DNA of 64,000 nt from Gaeumannomyces sp. JS-464 (Eukaryota; Ascomycota; Sordariomycetes; Magnaporthales; Magnaporthaceae), in the NCBI GenBank assembly GCA_002197995.1, contig NGZR01000003.1, forward strand, positions 4,836,001 through 4,900,000. The letters run 5' to 3'. A program made the translations under genes and the position numbers. Each line of letters starts with the position of its first letter. Positions within the stretch are counted from its first letter, which is position 1. The notes under the pieces are model-generated. The model was not told where the DNA came from, made no database searches, and saw nothing but the letters and a program-made list of their open reading frames with translations. Below, one piece after another: positions 58,983 to 64,000 of this stretch.

Positions 58983-59842
58983 ACGTGGCAGCGACTCTGG
59001 GGGAGCCCGACGGGGAATGGGCTGCTGCCGCTCTACTCGCCTTTGGAGCCCGGGAGCAAGCAAATCCGGGTGCTCTCCATCCAAGAGTCGTCAGACGAGA
59101 GCGGCCCGAGTCAAGGCTTACTTAGGTGCGAGCTCGAGACGGCCGATCTCAACGACAAGGAGCCATGGTATCGTCGATTTTCTTCCACGACAGGCGAGAT
59201 ACTGACTCCTGGCCAACCCAAGATCCCAGCATGGCAATTGTCTAAACTCTCCGACTTGGGCCAGCCCTTGAAGTGGTCCGAGTTCGAGCACACGTTGGCT
59301 GGCATGGCCGGACAGAAAGACATCCCGCTAGAAGAGGCTGAAGATATACGGCCACGCTTTCAATGGGGTGACTACATCGCTATGAGCTACGTCTGGGTGA
59401 GTACCCGGAGCTGTTCCTATAGTTTCTTGTTCGATAGCTGCCTTGCCATGCCGGGCCCCGAGCCACCCCGGCGAGAACCTGGAACGACCTGCTAACACGG
59501 GGTTGGATTTGGTGCTTTGAGGTCCCGCCCGGATTTATCGGCGCTAGTTTACTATCCATGTCCGGGACACGAGCATCAACGCCGTCGTTCCACTTCCTTT
59601 CTGCCCTTCTTGATGATTCAAGTCGGCTCACCTCGCAGGAATTTTGTGGGCTGCATAAGAAAGCTATTTAGGATCTGCGGCAAGCCAATATCAGATACTT
59701 CATGGCGTTTGTTTTGCTTGCCCCTACAAGCCGGGGCTTTATTTTCGGCAGTTTCACGTATATGTCAGGCCTCCGTTGTGCCCAAATTAACTTGCAAACC
59801 CAAGGAGAGTGCCTTTCGTGGAGGAAATGGGAGGTACCAATG
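58983..59842 (+). pseudogene. Truncated HET-like segment
   Basis: A different frame takes over where the AAA gene's conserved part ends: GLLPLYSPLEPGSKQIRVLS, a variable stretch, then WGDYIAMSYVW followed directly by a GTGAGT donor at 59397. The run 'Y-I-A-M-S-Y-V-W' is the hallmark opening of HET (heterokaryon incompatibility) domains, and P-L-Y-S-P-L-x-P-G-x-x-Q-I-R-V-L is typical of the region before it. No ATG starts this frame and the rest of a HET domain is not found. A downstream open stretch (about 59519-59837) reads EFCGLHKKAI, a TAG at 59669-59671, then DLRQANIRYFMAFVLLAPTS and could be a later exon. I therefore call it a broken HET gene, or the HET end of an AAA-HET fusion. Confidence 0.45.
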
Positions 59843-60090
59843 TTAGGATCATATTAGTTAGCCAAAGAAAGTGTCGTTGATGTAGGAATCGCTTTACTCG
59901 AAATGACGGACGCCTCGACTTCCAAAGTCAAAAATCCGACAACGCCAAACAACCACGATTATCAAATTGGGACACGCTCGATGCATGTTACAGCAAAAAT
60001 CCTACCTTTAATTTTCCTCCCCGGCAGCCAGCCTAGAACCCCAACTTTAATGCCCTGCCGCGGCCAGCCAGCCATTACGTCCTCCCCCAT

Positions 60091-60477
60091 TTACCAGGCC
60101 ACCCTGGCAAGGAAGCCGCGCGGCCACCTCCTGACGCAGAACTTGCGGGCCTCGTCGAGCAGCAGGATGGCCAGGCCGAACGTCATGGGCAGGAACCAGT
60201 ACTCGACGGGACGGGAGTGGTGTCGATGACGGCCTGCAGGCTCGGCACGTAGAGCCAGAAGAAGGCCATGACGATCGCGAAGGCAATGGCGGGGAACAGC
60301 CAGAGGTTCTGCGTCTCCTTGTTGCCGACGGGCAAGTGCTGGAACAGGGACAGCGTGCGCGTGCGCACCGCGAGAAGGTTGAACCATTGCCTGATGCGAT
60401 GCGGCGAAGAGGTTAGAAAAAAGGTCCTAGCGAAGGGAAAGAAGCTGGATGACCTGGATCGAGAGAGAGAGGAGAAG

Positions 60478-60569
<92 letters not shown>

Positions 60570-61112
60570 CACAAAGCTTACATGACGACAAGGGTGACAA
60601 AGTATATCGAGCTCGCCACCTTGAGCTGGTACGCGTAAAACTGCGGGTCCATGTTGGGCGGCAGGGCGCCAAAGGCGAACCAGGTCTGGGCGAAGGAGAT
60701 GCCCTGGCGCTGGAGGTACCAGTACGACATGGCAAAGGACGCCGTGGTCTCCATTATGCCGACGACGCCGTAGCTCTGCACGATCAGCTTCCAGTCCACC
60801 AGGCGGTCGACGCCGACCCGGCGCGGGGGGCGCAGCAGCACGTCGGCCTCGGGCTTCTCGTACGCGAGCGACGTGGCGGCGAGGCTGTCGGTGAAGCAGC
60901 AGATTATGATCATTAGAAAGCTGCTCAGGATCTGCGGCAAGCCAAAGGCAACGTTGGTCATGACAGGCCAGAACTCGGAGAAGCTGCCGGCAGGAAGCAG
61001 GTAGGCGATGGTTTTCCTGAGGTTATCGAACGCTGTGGAATTGTTGTGTTAGGTAGATGGCCCCTTGATAAGAATAAAGGCGAGAGAGCTTTGGAGGGAT
61101 ATCAAAGAATTG

Positions 61113-61144
<32 letters not shown>

Positions 61145-64000
61145 ACTAGTCCGTCCATATCTCACAGCCTCAACAACAGACCCGAACGAGTCGAGGAGGA
61201 CCATGTCGGCAGCCTCGACGGCGATATCCGACCCGCCGCTGACGGCAATGCCAACATCGGCAGCCCGGAGGGCGGGCGCATCATTGACGCCGTCGCCAGT
61301 CATGCCGACGACGTGGCCGCGGGCCTGCAGCTCGCGGACGATCCTGAGCTTCTGCTCGGGCGTGGTGCGCGCAAAGACGACCTCGCTGTACAACTTTACG
61401 AGCACGTCCCACTGCTCCGGCACCAGCGTCTGCACGTCGGCGCCCGTGAGCACGATCGAGGTCGGCAGCGCCTCGACGTCCGAGTCGAACCTGACGTGCT
61501 TGCCGGGCGGCGGCGGCACCGCGCTGGCGGCCGCGACGGCAGGGTCGCGGGAGAGGGCCGAGATGTCGGCCACGGCGCTGTCCGGGTTCGTGATGATCCT
61601 GCACTCCCTCGCGATGGCCTGGGCCGTGAGGGCAAAGTCGCCCGTGACCATGAAGATGCGCACGCCGGCGCGGCGCAGCGTCCGGACCACGTCAGGGATC
61701 TCGGGCCGCGGCGGGTCCACGATGGCCAGGAGGCCGACCAGGGTCAGGCTCGAGGCGGCGTGCTCCGTCATCTCGCGCTCGAAGCCCGAGGACTGGACGG
61801 GGTTCTTTAGTGAGCTCCGGGAGATGGGCTTGTGGGCCAGCAAGAGGACGCGCCGGCCCTGCGCCGACCAGTCGTTCTTGATCTTCTCGATCTTGTCCAG
61901 CATGGCCGGCGTCAGGGCGATGGAGGCGCCCGACTTGCCCACGTAACGGGAGCACCTGGGGAGCAGGACGTCGGGTGCTCCCTTGATGGTGAGGAGCAGG
62001 TCCCCTGGCTCGAATATTGCGTAGGTGTCGGTGGGGATAGCGTCGGCAAGTCCAGCGCGGTTGGCGTTGCTGAAAACCCGAACCATGAATTTGTTCTTGC
62101 TGTTGAAGGCCAGGTCGAAGCGCGTGTGCCAGAAACGCCTCGACTCAGCCACGGATCCGAGGCTCTCGGCGAAGCGCAGGATAGCCTGATCAGTGGCGTC
62201 GCCCCGAACCCGGCGTTCCTTGAGCTCCAAGTGCTGCGTGGCCGCATCGAACTCGCCTGCGTTGCAGAGCCCTGCCACCGTCCGGAGTGCTCCAGAGCAT
62301 TCCCCGCCAGCCCTGAGGCGTCGCGATTTGCGAGAAGCATGTCGTGCGCCTCCTCTGCCGTCATAATCTGGCCCGCAACAGCCGCCTCCGTGACACCATT
62401 TTATTCTACATTATTAGCAACACAAGTCGAATCTCGGGGGTGCCGTCTTGCAGAACGCTTACCTGCGTCAAAGTTCCTGTCTTGTCCGAGCAAATCACAG
62501 AGACGGCGCCCAATGTCTCAACCGTCCGCAATGATTTACACAGGACCTTGTTCTTGCGCAACATATTAGCGCCTATGGTCAAGCTAGCAGTCAAAGCGAT
62601 GGGCAGACCCTCGGGGATGAAAGCCACGGCGACGGACACGCAGCTGACGATGAGGTTGGGCACGTTAATCCAGTCAGGATGTTCTTTCCGCAGCCAACCA
62701 GCCCAGAGCGCAACGACGAGCAAAATCATGCAGATCATGATAGAACAGATGATCCAGACGAAGTTAGCAACCTCCCTCTCCAGAGTGGTCATGCCCTTCT
62801 TCGGCTCGCTGGTCAACTGGGCGATTCGGCCGAAAACTGTCCTATCTCCCGTGGCCACCACGACTCCGAGGCAAGTCCCCGACACGCAGTGCGTGCCTTG
62901 GAGGCCGATGCATCGTGTTTCCAGGTAGTTGGCGTCGGTGGACTCAACCGAGGCTGAAATCGGAATAGATTCGCCTGTGAAGAGAGAAATGGTTGGTTTT
63001 AGTTCCACAAAACAGTCGCGACAGCGAAATGGACCAATGTGGTAGAGTGTCAACCGCACCGGTCAAAACGGAGCGATCAAACTTGGCATCAGACGAAACC
63101 TCGCAGAAACGGACGTCGGCGGGGAGCTTGTTCCCTGCCTTGATGACGACCACATCGCCAGGCACGACGTCCTGCGCCAGCAGGTCCCGCTGGACGCCGT
63201 CGCGGATCGCGAGGCACTCGTCCGGGAGCATGGTCTTGATGGAGGCCATGACGCGGGAGCTGGACCAGTCCTGCCACATGTTGAAGCCGGCCTGGATGAA
63301 GAAGACGGCGAGCAAGACGATGGCCAGCGCCAGGTTGGCCGTCTGGGGCGGGCTGCCCAGGGGCTTCCAGGCGATGAAGAGGATCCAGCAGGCGAGGAGG
63401 ATGGGAAGCCCTTGAAGAAGTAGCCTAGCGTCTGCTGCACGCGCCGCGACTTCGGCGGCGTGGGCGCGTTCTTGCCGTACTGCTTGATCCGCCGCTGCAC
63501 CTGCTCGTCCGAGAGGCCGTCCTTGAGGGAGCTGGAGAGTCGTCGCACGAGCTCTTCCACCGTGATTGTGTGCCATTCGAGATCCGCAAGGTCTAAAGTG
63601 TGACGAGGAGGGGAAGAAAGGCATCAGAGAAAACATGTTCAAAATACTCGTTCAGGGGCTGATGAATGGCGTCTCAAATACGAGATGCCACTCTGAAGGG
63701 GACATTCTTACCTGTCGCCACCGCATCCTTCTTTTTTGCTTGCGCGGCGTTGGCCTGATAGTCCTCGACGTCGATGGATCTGAGCAGCCGCCGCCAGCAT
63801 GGTCAGAGCAGGTCTACCACATAGACACAGGCAGCACAGAGGCTTCCCTGTATAGCCGCGGTCTCGGTGTCACCCGGACAAGCTTGAACTCACAGGGTGC
63901 GGTATTGGATCGGGATGGCCGCAGATGGGTCGATGGGGGCAGATCTTGAATGGACGCTATGGATCGACACCGAACCGCGAGAGTGCGCTCTTCGCAGCTG
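60091..64000 (-). CDS. P-type ATPase, Na+/K+-ATPase-like (type IIC), N-terminus outside window
   Basis: This is a cation-pumping P-type ATPase of the plasma or internal membrane, nearest in motif layout to Na+/K+-ATPase alpha subunits. In order on the minus strand: PIQYRTLSIDV, DLEWHTITVEEL, LTGES, FIPEGLP in M4, phosphorylated Asp in ICSDKTGTLTQ, MVTGDF, MTGDGVNDAPAL, FDNLRKTIAYLLPAG, AYEKPEADVLLRPPR and a C-terminal WPRGFLARVAW. Exons: 64000(+)-63894, 63779-63712, 63593-63061, 62974-62463, 62405-61147, 61032-60582 and 60390-60091. All introns are GT-AG. Four one-base losses are needed: G run 63403-63405, about 62392-62397, C run 62302-62305, and G run 60208-60210. Each restores phase exactly. 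All catalytic motifs are intact, so homopolymer error is likely. The start codon lies beyond the right edge. Ion specificity is not decided by what I can see. Confidence 0.88.
60461..60568. repeat. (GA)n microsatellite inside an ATPase intron
   Basis: About 108 bp of GA repeats with a few interruptions fill most of the 191-bp intron 60391-60581. Confidence 0.85.
61113..61141. repeat. Poly-A run, 29 bases, inside an ATPase intron
   Basis: On the gene's own strand this is a T29 run directly after the GTGAGT donor of intron 61033-61146. Confidence 0.85.

Overview
The window is nuclear DNA of a filamentous ascomycete, most likely a Sordariomycete. The evidence is GC-rich genes with short introns (57-190 bp in most cases, one proposed at 317 bp; GTRNGT donors), two Zn2Cys6 regulators, a CFEM protein, a GH10 xylanase, a cytochrome P450, a HET-type fragment, and long intergenic stretches with ACCTAGGT motifs, poly-A/T runs and microsatellites. 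No rRNA, CRISPR, intact transposon or viral gene was seen.

Layout. 0.4-7 kb (all +): a Zn2Cys6 regulator, a Gfo/Idh/MocA (Gal80-like) oxidoreductase and a broken cytochrome P450, which may be the remains of a small metabolic cluster. 7.2-10.7 kb (-): an unknown acidic-tailed protein and a candidate papain-like-fold protein, with a tRNA-like element between them. 12.1-14.7 kb: a secreted GH10 xylanase (+) and a CFEM protein (-) converging tail to tail, both with GPI-anchor-like C-termini. 17.2-22.5 kb: an ARMT1/DUF89 phosphatase (+) and a TauD-like dioxygenase (-), also convergent. 22.5-29.9 kb has no gene I can support. 29.9-33.4 kb (+): a second, larger zinc-cluster regulator. 36.3 kb (+): a Sec72-like TPR protein. 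38.0, 41.6 and 44.5 kb (-): a small conserved-looking protein and two related Cys-rich proteins. 50.2-51.7 kb (-): an LCLAT/AGPAT-type acyltransferase. 53.3 kb (+): a POS5-like NAD(H) kinase. 54.9-59.9 kb: a decayed block with an AAA ATPase pseudogene running into a truncated HET-like segment. 60.1 kb to the right edge (-): a Na+/K+-type (IIC) P-type ATPase whose N-terminus lies outside the window.

The main caution is coding integrity. About ten otherwise convincing genes are interrupted by small indels, nearly all a single base at a short homopolymer. When each indel is allowed for, exon phases and total lengths close exactly. This looks more like uncorrected long-read assembly error than parallel decay. 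Only the P450 and the AAA/HET block also carry nonsense codons, so these are the best pseudogene candidates. Exon boundaries were read by hand from splice consensus, phase and remembered family motifs; no alignment or database search was run.
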